Source: a bacterium
Lineage (GTDB): Bacteria > Chloroflexota > Dormibacteria > Aeolococcales > Bog-877
NCBI GenBank assembly: GCA_021844355.1
Contig: JAKBTP010000224.1
Location: forward strand, 17,548 to 31,207
Direction: 5' to 3'
DNA: 13,660 nt
Part shown: one piece after another, positions 6,268-13,660 of the stretch
Numbering within the stretch: position 1 is the stretch's first letter
Layout: each line of letters starts with the position of its first letter
Program-made: the position numbers and the translations under genes
The notes under the pieces: generated by a model
Databases searched by the model: none
What the model was told of the DNA's origin: nothing
The model's input: the letters and a program-made list of their open reading frames with translations, nothing else

Positions 6268-7730
6268 GCCTCCTCGACCTCTCCATCTCCGAGCTAGGCC
6301 GAAGACTGCGGGCCCGGGAGTTCTCCTCCGTGGAGCTGGCGGAGGAGGCGCTGGGCCGCGTCGAGGCGCTGGATGGCAAGTTGGGGGCCTTCTTGCGCAC
6401 CACTCCGGAGCTGGCCCTCGAGCAGGCGCGCGCCGCCGACCGGAGGTTGGCGGATGAAGCCGACCCCCCCGCACTTTGCGGCATCCCCATCGGCCACAAG
6501 GACGTCCTCTGCACCAGGGGGGTCGAGACGACCGCCGGCAGCCGGATCCTGGAGGGATTCCGTCCCCCGTATGACGCCACCGTGGTCGCCCGGCTGGCCC
6601 GGGACGGGGCGGTGGTGGTGGGCAAGATGAACTGTGACGAGTTCGCCATGGGCAGCTCCAATGAGAACTCCGCCTTCCAGCCGACGGTGAACCCCTGGGA
6701 CGCGGAGAGGGTGCCAGGGGGGAGCAGCGGGGGCTCGGCGGCGGCGGTCGCCGCCCGCCTGTCCGTCGCCACCTTGGGGACCGACACCGGGGGGTCGGTG
6801 CGGCTCCCCGCGTCCTTCTGTGGGGTGGTGGGGGTCAAGCCCAGCTACGGGCGGGTGAGCCGGTACGGCGTCATCGCCTTCGCCAGCTCCCTGGACCAGG
6901 TCGGCCCGCTGGCCAAGACGGTGGAGGATGCCCAGCTCGTCCTGAGCTCCATCGCCGGTCCCGACCGGCGCGACAGCACCACCTCGCCGGCCCCAGTAGG
7001 GGACCTGGCAGGGGCGCTGCAGGAGGGGGTGCGTGGACTTCGCCTAGGCATCCCTCGGGAGTACCTGGCGGCGGGTCTCGAGGATGGGGTCAAAGCGGTG
7101 TTCGACAGCGCCTGCCGCTGGCTGGAGGCGGAGGGTGCGGAGCTGGTGGAGGTCTCTCTCCCCAGCACCGAGTACGCCCTGGCGGCCTACTACGTGATCG
7201 CCCCGGCGGAGGTGAGCAGCAACCTCGCCCGGATGGATGGGATCCGCTTCGGGCCCGGGGAGCCCCAGGCTCCCAGCCTCCTGGAGGCGTACGAGCTGGC
7301 GCGCAACCGTGGGTTCGGTCCGGAGGTGCGCCGCCGGGTGGCGCTGGGGACGTTCGTCCTCAGCAGCGGGTACTACGACGCCTACTACCTGAGGGCCCAG
7401 AAGGTCCGCACCCTGGTGGCCCGGGACTTCTCGCGGGTCTTCGACGGGGTGGACGCCCTCATATCCCCGACCGCCCCCACCCCGGCCTTCAGGCTGGGTG
7501 AGCGCACCCACGACCCGCTGGCGATGTACGCCACGGACGCGCTCACCCTCCCGGCGAACCTTGCTGGGATTTCGGGGCTCTCGGTGCCGGCGGGCTTCGC
7601 TTCCGGGCTGCCGGTGGGCGTGCAGGTGCTCGGGCCCTACCTTGGAGAGGCCATGTGCCTTCGGGTGGGCGCGGCCGTGGAGCGGTCCGCCGACGTCTGG
7701 CGCCGGGTTCCGGCGGGTTTCGATGGCTGA
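6264..7730 (+). CDS. gatA: Asp-tRNA(Asn)/Glu-tRNA(Gln) amidotransferase subunit A
   Basis: The glutaminase/amidase subunit: it releases ammonia from Gln (or Asn) and passes it through a tunnel to GatB. At 488 residues it is full length and shows the amidase-signature fold with its Ser-cisSer-Lys triad: Lys79 in GIPIGHKD, Ser154 in PGGSSGGS and Ser178 in DTGGSVRLP. These numbers coincide with those of the well-studied Staphylococcus aureus GatA. Other family blocks include KMNCDEFAMGSSNENSA, VGVKPSYGRVSRYGV and ISPTAPTPAF. The GTG start overlaps the gatC stop by four bases and no Shine-Dalgarno precedes it, so translation probably depends on coupling. The 3' end overlaps gatB by eight bases. 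The GatC-A-B set implies that Gln-tRNA(Gln) and/or Asn-tRNA(Asn) is made indirectly; which one cannot be decided here. Confidence 0.98.
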   Translation: MSLLDLSISELGRRLRAREFSSVELAEEALGRVEALDGKLGAFLRTTPELALEQARAADRRLADEADPPALCGIPIGHKDVLCTRGVETTAGSRILEGFRPPYDATVVARLARDGAVVVGKMNCDEFAMGSSNENSAFQPTVNPWDAERVPGGSSGGSAAAVAARLSVATLGTDTGGSVRLPASFCGVVGVKPSYGRVSRYGVIAFASSLDQVGPLAKTVEDAQLVLSSIAGPDRRDSTTSPAPVGDLAGALQEGVRGLRLGIPREYLAAGLEDGVKAVFDSACRWLEAEGAELVEVSLPSTEYALAAYYVIAPAEVSSNLARMDGIRFGPGEPQAPSLLEAYELARNRGFGPEVRRRVALGTFVLSSGYYDAYYLRAQKVRTLVARDFSRVFDGVDALISPTAPTPAFRLGERTHDPLAMYATDALTLPANLAGISGLSVPAGFASGLPVGVQVLGPYLGEAMCLRVGAAVERSADVWRRVPAGFDG

Positions 7731-9177
7731 GCTGGAGGCGGTCATCGGGCTGGAGGTCCACGCCCAACTGCTCACCCGCAGCAAGATGTTCTGCGGGTGC
7801 CGCGCCGAGTACCTTGGGCTGCCGCCCAACAGCAACACCTGTCCCACCTGCCTCGGCCTCCCAGGGGCCTTACCGGTGATCAATGGACGGGCGGTGGAGA
7901 TGACAATCCAGACCGCCCTGGCCCTGGGTTGCCGGATTCCCGAGTTCAGCAAGTTCGATCGCAAGAACTACTTCTACCCCGATCTGCCCAAGGGCTACCA
8001 GATCTCCCAGTACGATCTGCCGCTCTCCCTGGGCGGGCACCTGGAGTTCGAGGTGGACGGTGAGCGGCGGTCCTGCGGGATCACCCGAGTCCACCTGGAG
8101 GAAGACGCCGGCACCCTACACCACGCCGGCGAGATCCACACGGCCAAGTTCTCCCTGGTCGACCTCAACCGCGCCGGGGTGCCGCTGATGGAGATAGTTG
8201 GCGAGCCCGATCTGAGGAGCCCTAAGGAGGCGCCCCAGTACCTTCGCGCGCTGCGCCAGCTGCTCCTCCACCTCGGGGTCAACGACGGCAACATGGAGCA
8301 GGGCAGCCTGCGCTGCGATGCCAACATCTCCCTCCGTCCCCGGGGCCAGCGGGAGTTCGGGGTCAAGGTCGAGGTCAAGAACATGAACTCCTTCCGGAGC
8401 CTCGAGGCCGCTCTGGAGTTCGAGGTGAGGCGGCAGTCGGCGGTCATCGAGTCCGGCGGGACGGTGCGCCAGGAGACCCGCGGCTGGAGCGAGGCGGAGC
8501 AGGCGACCGTCTCCCAGCGCAGCAAGGAGGAAGCCCAGGACTATCGCTACTTCCCCGAGCCGGACCTGCCCCCCCTGCAGGTCTCACGCGAGCTGGTGGA
8601 GCGCCTCCGAGCGGGCCTTCCCGAGCCGCCGCTGCGCCTCCGAGACCGCCTCCGGGACCAGCACCAGCTTGCCGAGGAGCAGGCAGCCCTGATCACCGAG
8701 CGCCCTCAGGACGCTGCCTACTTCGAGGCCATGGTGGCGGCGGGGGCGCCACCCAGATCGGCGGCCAACTGGCAGCTCGGCCCTCTGCAAGCCCTCTGCA
8801 AGGACGCGAAGCTGGACATTGAGCGCTCGCCGGTCCCCGCGGTCGAGCTGGCGGGTCTAGTGCGGATGGTGGAGGCGGGGGAGGTCAGCGGCACGACGGG
8901 GCGGGAGGTACTGGTGGAGGCGTTCGCCACGAGTCGGTCCCCGGTGGACCTCATCAGGGAGCGCGGCCTGATCCAGGTGAGTGACGCCGCCCAGATGGAG
9001 GCCTGGGTGGGTGAGGCCATCCGCCAGCTGCCCAAGGCGGCATCGGACTTCCAGTCGGGCAACGATCGGGCGCTCGGCCCGCTCGTGGGGGCGGTCCGCA
9101 AGGCTTCGGGAGGGGTTGCCAACCCTGACCTCGCTTCCCGGCTGCTCCGGGAGCGGCTGGGGCGGGGAGGGGGATGA
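7723..9177 (+). CDS. gatB: Asp-tRNA(Asn)/Glu-tRNA(Gln) amidotransferase subunit B
   Basis: The kinase and tRNA-binding subunit: it phosphorylates the mischarged Glu or Asp on the tRNA and then amidates it with ammonia from GatA. It is 484 residues, typical for bacteria. The N-terminal cradle starts at once with VIGLEVHAQL. The zinc site uses FCGC (Cys24, Cys26) and CPTC (Cys40, Cys43). Then come DRKNYFYPDLPKGYQISQ, the LEEDAGTLHH segment, LVDLNRAGVPLMEIV, RCDANISLRP and VEVKNMNSFR. A helical domain and a C-terminal YqeY-like tRNA-binding domain (ending VANPDLASRLLRERL) complete it. ATG 7723 is used because the family motif begins within seven residues; it overlaps the gatA stop by eight bases. 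The stop overlaps the methyltransferase ATG (ATGA). Confidence 0.98.
   Translation: MAELEAVIGLEVHAQLLTRSKMFCGCRAEYLGLPPNSNTCPTCLGLPGALPVINGRAVEMTIQTALALGCRIPEFSKFDRKNYFYPDLPKGYQISQYDLPLSLGGHLEFEVDGERRSCGITRVHLEEDAGTLHHAGEIHTAKFSLVDLNRAGVPLMEIVGEPDLRSPKEAPQYLRALRQLLLHLGVNDGNMEQGSLRCDANISLRPRGQREFGVKVEVKNMNSFRSLEAALEFEVRRQSAVIESGGTVRQETRGWSEAEQATVSQRSKEEAQDYRYFPEPDLPPLQVSRELVERLRAGLPEPPLRLRDRLRDQHQLAEEQAALITERPQDAAYFEAMVAAGAPPRSAANWQLGPLQALCKDAKLDIERSPVPAVELAGLVRMVEAGEVSGTTGREVLVEAFATSRSPVDLIRERGLIQVSDAAQMEAWVGEAIRQLPKAASDFQSGNDRALGPLVGAVRKASGGVANPDLASRLLRERLGRGGG
9159..9173 (+). other. G-tract run directly at the methyltransferase start codon
   Basis: Runs of four, four and five G separated by single C and A bases end immediately before the ATG at 9174, with a further GG just upstream at 9156. 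They encode the Gly/Arg end of GatB and contain the only Shine-Dalgarno-like GGAGG (9166-9170), three bases from the ATG. In mRNA the tracts could fold into a G-quadruplex over the initiation site. This is inferred from base composition only. Confidence 0.3.
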
Positions 9178-10427
9178 GCCGGCTGCTGGCCGAGGACCGG
9201 GCGCCAGTCGCGGTGGGCGAGTGCCTGGAGCTGCGCTGCGAGCGCATCGTTCACCTGGGGCGCGGACTGGCGCACCACCGCGGCCAGGTGGTGTTTCTGT
9301 TCGGAGCGGTCCCTGGCGAGCTGGTGCGGGCCAGGGTCACCGAGCGGAGAGCGTCTTACCTCAGGGCTGACGTGGAGGAGGTGCTGGCCCCGGCGCCGGG
9401 CCGGGTTGATCCCCCCTGCCCGCTGTTCGGCGAGTGCGGCGGCTGCCAGCTCCAGCACCTGGAGTATTCCCAGCAGCTGGCCGTCAAGCGCGAGGTGCTG
9501 GTGGAGGAGCTTCGGGCTCGTGGGTTGGAGCTCCCGGGGGGGTTGGAGGTGCTGGGCGCCGCCTCCCCATACGCCTACCGCTGGCGGGGAGAGTTCCACC
9601 GCGGGCCTGACGCCACCCTCGGCTTCAAGAGCCGGAGTGGCTACCGGACATTGCCGGTCTCCCGCTGCGCCATCCACACCGACGAGATCAACTCGGCCCT
9701 CAGCAGCGTGGGCGCGGCCATGGCGGAGGAGCCTCCCGGGGTGCAGACTGTCTCGATCACCAGGGTCGAGGAGGGTTTGCTGCTGCAGACCCGGCCCGAC
9801 GTCCACGCCGGCCCCAGGGTGGCGCTGGCCGCGGCTGGGCCCGGCGTCCCTCTTCTGGGTACCGAGTCCGGTTCGCTGCCATACGGGGGCCGGAGCTTCC
9901 GCGTTACCGCATCGTCCTTCATCCAGCTGAACCAGGGCACCCTTCCTCAGCTCTACGAGACCGTGGTCAGCTGGCTGGCGGACGAGGTGGACGGGAAGCT
10001 AGTGGTGGACGCCTACGCCGGCACCGGGGTGCTGAGCGTCCGGCTGGCGGACCTGGGCGCCCAGGTGGTGGCGGTGGAGTCCGGGGCTGCCGCCGCCCGG
10101 CTGGCCGTCCTCCATGCTGAGATGTACGCCAGGGGGCGAATGGTGGTCCGGCGCGGGGATGTCGAGGCCGTCCTGCCCGAGTTCGCGGCCTGCCACGCGA
10201 TAGTCCTTGACCCCCCACGCAGCGGCCTGTCGCCGGCGGTGCGCGGGTGGCTGGGGCTGGCCGGTCCTCCGGTCATGGTGTACCTCAGCTGCGACGTCGC
10301 GGCCCTGGGCAGGGATCTGGAGACGCTATGCCGTCTGGGGCCGTACCGGCTCGAACGGGTGCGGCTGGTGGACATGTTCCCCCAGACCTACCACTTCGAG
10401 GTGGCCGCCCTCCTGAGGCGATGGTGA
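9174..10427 (+). CDS. rlmD: 23S rRNA (uracil-C5)-methyltransferase, RlmD/RlmCD (RumA) family
   Basis: An SAM-dependent enzyme that adds a methyl group to C5 of a uridine in RNA, by homology U1939 and perhaps also U747 of 23S rRNA. At 417 residues it has an N-terminal TRAM RNA-binding domain (about 10-72), then the [4Fe-4S] ligands Cys82, Cys88, Cys91 (CPLFGECGGC) and Cys165, a central RNA-binding domain, and the Rossmann catalytic domain. That domain has SFIQLNQ (Gln251), the SAM loop DAYAGTG (279-285), DPPRSGL (346-352), the nucleophile Cys373 in YLSCD, and the general-base Glu409 in MFPQTYHFEV. The four Cys separate it from TrmA, which lacks the cluster. ATG 9174 overlaps the gatB stop. A yefA/rlmCD gene near gatB is also seen in Bacillus. 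Family is sure; the exact target uridine is not. Confidence 0.92.
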   Translation: MSRLLAEDRAPVAVGECLELRCERIVHLGRGLAHHRGQVVFLFGAVPGELVRARVTERRASYLRADVEEVLAPAPGRVDPPCPLFGECGGCQLQHLEYSQQLAVKREVLVEELRARGLELPGGLEVLGAASPYAYRWRGEFHRGPDATLGFKSRSGYRTLPVSRCAIHTDEINSALSSVGAAMAEEPPGVQTVSITRVEEGLLLQTRPDVHAGPRVALAAAGPGVPLLGTESGSLPYGGRSFRVTASSFIQLNQGTLPQLYETVVSWLADEVDGKLVVDAYAGTGVLSVRLADLGAQVVAVESGAAAARLAVLHAEMYARGRMVVRRGDVEAVLPEFAACHAIVLDPPRSGLSPAVRGWLGLAGPPVMVYLSCDVAALGRDLETLCRLGPYRLERVRLVDMFPQTYHFEVAALLRRW

Positions 10428-10457
10428 GCGCCCTACGGCGAGCCTTGGGGGCCCGGC

Positions 10458-13400
10458 ATGGCTGACCTGGAGTTCGTGCACCTACACACCCACTCAGAAT
10501 TCTCGCTCCTGGATGGGGCGGCCCGGCTGCGGGCCATGGCGGAGAGGGCGGCGGAGCTGGGACAGAAGGCGATCGCCCTGACCGACCACGGGGTGCTCTC
10601 AGGGGCGCTGGAGTTCCACCGCGCGGCGGTGGCAGCGGGCGTTCGGCCGATCATCGGGTGCGAGGTGTATGTGGCCGCTCGCTCCAGGCTGCAGCGGGAG
10701 GGGCGGGCCGACCGCGACCCCTCACACCTCATCCTGCTGGCCCGGGACGACGCCGGCTATCACAACCTCATGCGGGTGGTCAGCGAGGCCCACCTCGAGG
10801 GCTTCTACTACAAGCCGCGCATCGACCGAGAACTTCTGGCGGCGCACCACGAGGGCCTGGTGGCCCTCTCCGGGTGTGTGGGGGGGGAGATCCCTCAGCG
10901 CATCCTGGCCGGCGACGTCAAGGGCGCCGAGGCGCTCTGCCGGGAGTACTCCGAGATCCTGGGGCCAGACGGCTTCTACCTGGAGCTGCAGAACCATGGC
11001 ATGGAGGAGGAGGCCGCGGTTCGGGAAGGGTTGCTGGAGATCTCCCGCACCACCGGGCTCCCGCTGGTGGCCACCAACGACAGCCACTACGTCCATCCGG
11101 ATGACGCGGTGGCCCACGACGTGCTGCTGTGCATCCAGACGGGGAGCCGGGTCGAGGACCCCAAGCGGCTGCGCTTCGCCGGCCCCCACTTCTACCTGAC
11201 CTCGGCCGAGGAGATGGTGGCCAAGTTCCCGGACTGCCGGGAGGCCGTAGCCAACTCCGCCTCTCTGGCGGAGCGCTGCTCCTTCGAGCCGGTGCTCCAC
11301 CAGCCGCTGCTGCCCCGTTACGAGACCGGGCCGGAGCTCGACTCCGACGCCTTCCTCCGCCAGGTCTCCGAACGGGGTCTGGCCGCGCGGGTCGGTGAGC
11401 CGGTTCCCGCCGAGTACCGGGAGCGGCTGGACTACGAGCTGGGGGTGATCGCCAAGACCGGCTTCGCCGCCTACTTCCTCATCGTCTGGGACTTCACCCG
11501 GGCGGGGCGGGAGGAGGGGGTGAAGATCGGGCCCGGTAGGGGGTCGGCGGCCGGGAGCCTGGTGAGCTACTCCCTCGGGATCACCTCCTTGGACCCCCTG
11601 CGCTACGGGCTCACCTTCGAACGGTTCCTCAACCTGGAGCGGGTGTCGATGCCGGACATCGACATCGACTTCGACGTGACCGGCCGCGGCCGGGTCATCG
11701 ACTACGTCACGCGGAAGTACGGATCGGATCGGGTGGCCCAGATCATCACCTTCGGGACCATGGCGGCACGGGCAGCCATCCGCGATGTGGGCCGGGTGCA
11801 GGGGGTGCCCCTGCCGGATGTGGACCGGCTCGCCAAGCTGGTTCCGCTCCGCCCGGGGATGACGCTCGAGGCCGCGCTGGAGGAGTCGAGGGAGCTGAGG
11901 GCGCTCTACGAGGGAGAGGGTTGGGCAGCCAAGCTGATAGACACGGCGCGGCGGCTGGAGGGCATCGCCCGGAACGCCGGCACCCACGCCGGCGGGGTGG
12001 TGATCGGGCCCGGACCACTGGTGGACTATGTGCCCCTGCAGCGGGGCACCACCAACCGGGATTCGGTGGTCACCCAGTTCGACATGAACGGGGTGCAGGA
12101 GCTGGGCCTGCTGAAGATGGACTTCCTCGGCCTGGAGAACCTCACAGTGCTGGAGGAGACCCTGGACCACGTCGAGCGGTCCACGGGAGCCCGCCCCGAC
12201 CTGGACTCCCTGCCGCTGGACGACCAGCCCACCTATGACCTCCTCACCAGGGGAGACACCATCGGGGTGTTCCAGCTGGAGGGCGAGGGCGGGCGCCGGG
12301 TGCTGATGGACATGCGGCCCCGGTCCATCGAGGACCTGGCGGCCGCTAACGCCCTCAACCGCCCCGGGCCGATCGAGGGCGGGGTCATCGACATGTACAT
12401 GCGGCGGCGGCGCGGGGATGAGCCGATCACCTACATGCTCCCGGCGCTGGAGCCCATCCTGCGCGAGACCCATGGGGTGATCCTCTACCAGGACCAGGTG
12501 ATGCAGATCGCCTCGGCGGTGGCGGGTTTCTCCCTGGGGGAGGCTGACCTGCTGCGCGCGGCCATGGGCAAGAAGGACAAGGCGAAGATGGCGGCCCAGC
12601 GCGACCGATTCGTGGCCGGGGCGGTGGCCAACGGGGTGGAGGAGTCCCTGGCGGGGGCTCTCTTCGACTACATCGACCGCTTCGCCGGGTACGGCTTCAA
12701 CAAGGCCCACGCCGTGGCCTACGGGCTCATCGGCTACCAGACCGCCTACTTCAAGGCCAATCACCCCCTGGAGTACATGTGCGCTCTGCTCAACAGCCGG
12801 GCGGGGGACCTGGATCGGGTGAAGCGGGTGATCCTGGACGCGAGAGCGCGGCAGATCGAGGTCCTCCCTCCCGACGTGAACCGCTCCCAACCCGCCTTCA
12901 GCATCTGGACAGGGGAGGGATCGGCAAACGGCCAGGGGCGGGAGGCGGGTGTCATCCTCTACGGCCTCCAGCAGGTGAAGAACGTCGGTGAGGGAGCGGC
13001 GCGGGCTGTGGTGGCGGCGCGCGAGGATGGAGGGCCGTTCCGCTCCTTGCTCGACCTCTGCCGCCGGGTGCGGGGCCGCGACCTCAACCGCCGGGTGCTG
13101 GAAGCCCTCATTCGAGCGGGAGCCTGCGATGCCCTGGGGGACCGTGGCTGGCTGCTGCTGGAGCTGGATGGGGCGATGCGGGAGGCGGAGCGGTCGGCCC
13201 GCGATGTGGAGGCGGGCCAGATCTCCCTCTTCGACGATGGGGCCACCGCCGACGCCGAGGTGGCGCGGCCTGCCCGGGGCCCACTCTCCCCGGAGGAGGA
13301 GCGGGAGCGGCTGGCCTGGGAGCGGGAGCTGCTCGGTATGTACCTCAGTCGGCACCCTCTCTCCCAGTTGGGCGACCGGCTGCGCGACTGCACCGATGCC

Positions 13401-13660
13401 GACCTGGACGAGCTCGCCCGCCTGCCGGGAAAGGTGGTTCAGGTGGGAGGAGCCCTCCGGGAGTGCCGCCGAGTGCAGAGCCGGAAGGGGGAGCCGATGG
13501 CATTCGGTGTGCTCGAGGACCTCACCGGCACCTGTGAGCTGATCATCTTTCCCAAGGTCTTCGCGGCTGCCGAGGCGTTGCTCCAGCCGGACGCGGTGGT
13601 GGTGGTGCGGGGCCGGGTTGAGGTGGGTTCGTCTGCCAGGCCGCCGAGCCAGCGTGCCGA
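10458..13660 (+). CDS. dnaE: DNA polymerase III alpha subunit DnaE, 3' truncated by window
   Basis: The replicative polymerase; 1067 codons are visible with no stop, and the usual length is about 1150-1180, so only the tail is missing. The PHP domain (about 1-275) starts at VHLHTHSEFSLLDG and keeps metal-ligand candidates His10, His12, Asp19, His44, Glu69, His90, Cys140, Asp208 and His210. The polymerase core has GPGRGSAAGSLV, the catalytic aspartates in PDIDIDFD (399-406) and Asp555 in LLKMDFLGL. Then come the fingers (ALNRPGPIEGG; MGKKDKAKM; GYGFNKAHAVAY), the helix-hairpin-helix (GLQQVKNVGEGAA), a beta-clamp motif QISLF (921-925), and an OB fold from about 990. ATG 10458 is the only usable start: the 30-bp gap after the methyltransferase has no other in-frame start. 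A G-run 7-12 bases upstream is a poor ribosome site. Confidence 0.97.
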   Translation, partial: MADLEFVHLHTHSEFSLLDGAARLRAMAERAAELGQKAIALTDHGVLSGALEFHRAAVAAGVRPIIGCEVYVAARSRLQREGRADRDPSHLILLARDDAGYHNLMRVVSEAHLEGFYYKPRIDRELLAAHHEGLVALSGCVGGEIPQRILAGDVKGAEALCREYSEILGPDGFYLELQNHGMEEEAAVREGLLEISRTTGLPLVATNDSHYVHPDDAVAHDVLLCIQTGSRVEDPKRLRFAGPHFYLTSAEEMVAKFPDCREAVANSASLAERCSFEPVLHQPLLPRYETGPELDSDAFLRQVSERGLAARVGEPVPAEYRERLDYELGVIAKTGFAAYFLIVWDFTRAGREEGVKIGPGRGSAAGSLVSYSLGITSLDPLRYGLTFERFLNLERVSMPDIDIDFDVTGRGRVIDYVTRKYGSDRVAQIITFGTMAARAAIRDVGRVQGVPLPDVDRLAKLVPLRPGMTLEAALEESRELRALYEGEGWAAKLIDTARRLEGIARNAGTHAGGVVIGPGPLVDYVPLQRGTTNRDSVVTQFDMNGVQELGLLKMDFLGLENLTVLEETLDHVERSTGARPDLDSLPLDDQPTYDLLTRGDTIGVFQLEGEGGRRVLMDMRPRSIEDLAAANALNRPGPIEGGVIDMYMRRRRGDEPITYMLPALEPILRETHGVILYQDQVMQIASAVAGFSLGEADLLRAAMGKKDKAKMAAQRDRFVAGAVANGVEESLAGALFDYIDRFAGYGFNKAHAVAYGLIGYQTAYFKANHPLEYMCALLNSRAGDLDRVKRVILDARARQIEVLPPDVNRSQPAFSIWTGEGSANGQGREAGVILYGLQQVKNVGEGAARAVVAAREDGGPFRSLLDLCRRVRGRDLNRRVLEALIRAGACDALGDRGWLLLELDGAMREAERSARDVEAGQISLFDDGATADAEVARPARGPLSPEEERERLAWERELLGMYLSRHPLSQLGDRLRDCTDADLDELARLPGKVVQVGGALRECRRVQSRKGEPMAFGVLEDLTGTCELIIFPKVFAAAEALLQPDAVVVVRGRVEVGSSARPPSQRA

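Noticed and set aside
10722..13355. 877-codon open frame on the minus strand opposite dnaE
   Set aside because: Its codons lie exactly opposite the dnaE codons, so stops would need TTA, CTA or TCA in dnaE, which GC-rich genes rarely use. The product is an unnatural His/Pro/Arg/Gln/Val mix, and the plus strand is unmistakable DnaE.
1..13660. Search for CRISPR arrays, tRNA or rRNA genes, insertion-sequence ends, phage genes or a defence or biosynthetic cluster
   Set aside because: Nothing found by eye. Apart from the reversed orphan gene, all coding space is accounted for by housekeeping families with similar codon use, and no gap exceeds about 30 bp.

Overview
This is a gene-dense, very GC-rich (about 70 % by eye) bacterial chromosomal segment made almost entirely of housekeeping genes. 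It contains no rRNA, tRNA, insertion sequence, phage gene or CRISPR array that I can see. The lineage cannot be fixed from sequence alone. High GC3, the GatCAB amidotransferase, a GroEL with a Gly/Met/Asp tail, few Shine-Dalgarno motifs and a candidate leaderless start fit a high-GC Terrabacteria-type bacterium such as Chloroflexota, Dormibacterota or Actinomycetota. That placement is a weak inference.

Layout. Block 1 (1-5448, + strand) is the C-terminal end of groEL, a nitrilase-superfamily amidohydrolase, the UvrD/PcrA helicase and the NAD+-dependent DNA ligase LigA. The last three are joined by GTGA and TGATG stop/start overlaps, so they look like one transcription unit. Block 2 (5418-5933, - strand) is an unrecognised Ala-rich helical protein of 171 residues. 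It converges on ligA with a 31-bp tail overlap and diverges from gatC. Block 3 (5953-13660, + strand) is gatC-gatA-gatB, a TRAM/Fe-S 23S rRNA uracil-C5 methyltransferase (RlmD/RlmCD type) and the DNA polymerase III alpha subunit dnaE, cut off by the window edge. Here too the first four genes are chained by short overlaps.

How the genes relate. pcrA and ligA serve repair and replication (unwinding, nick sealing), dnaE is the replicative polymerase, GatCAB makes correctly charged Gln-tRNA(Gln) and/or Asn-tRNA(Asn), and the methyltransferase modifies 23S rRNA. The order pcrA-ligA-X-gatC-gatA-gatB-(Y)-rRNA methyltransferase resembles the arrangement in Bacillus and Staphylococcus, so this is an old genome neighbourhood, here with a reversed orphan gene at position X.

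Most notable points: (i) a perfect TATAAT ends six bases before the gatC GTG codon, predicting a leaderless mRNA; (ii) the gatC start and the start of the reversed orphan gene are only 19 bp apart, with that same box in between; (iii) the GroEL fragment has lost the usual NAAT-type adenine-pocket motif; (iv) the DnaE PHP domain keeps a full set of metal ligands, predicting intrinsic proofreading. I found no convincing new multi-gene system; the orphan gene and its shared start region are the best candidates for something undescribed.
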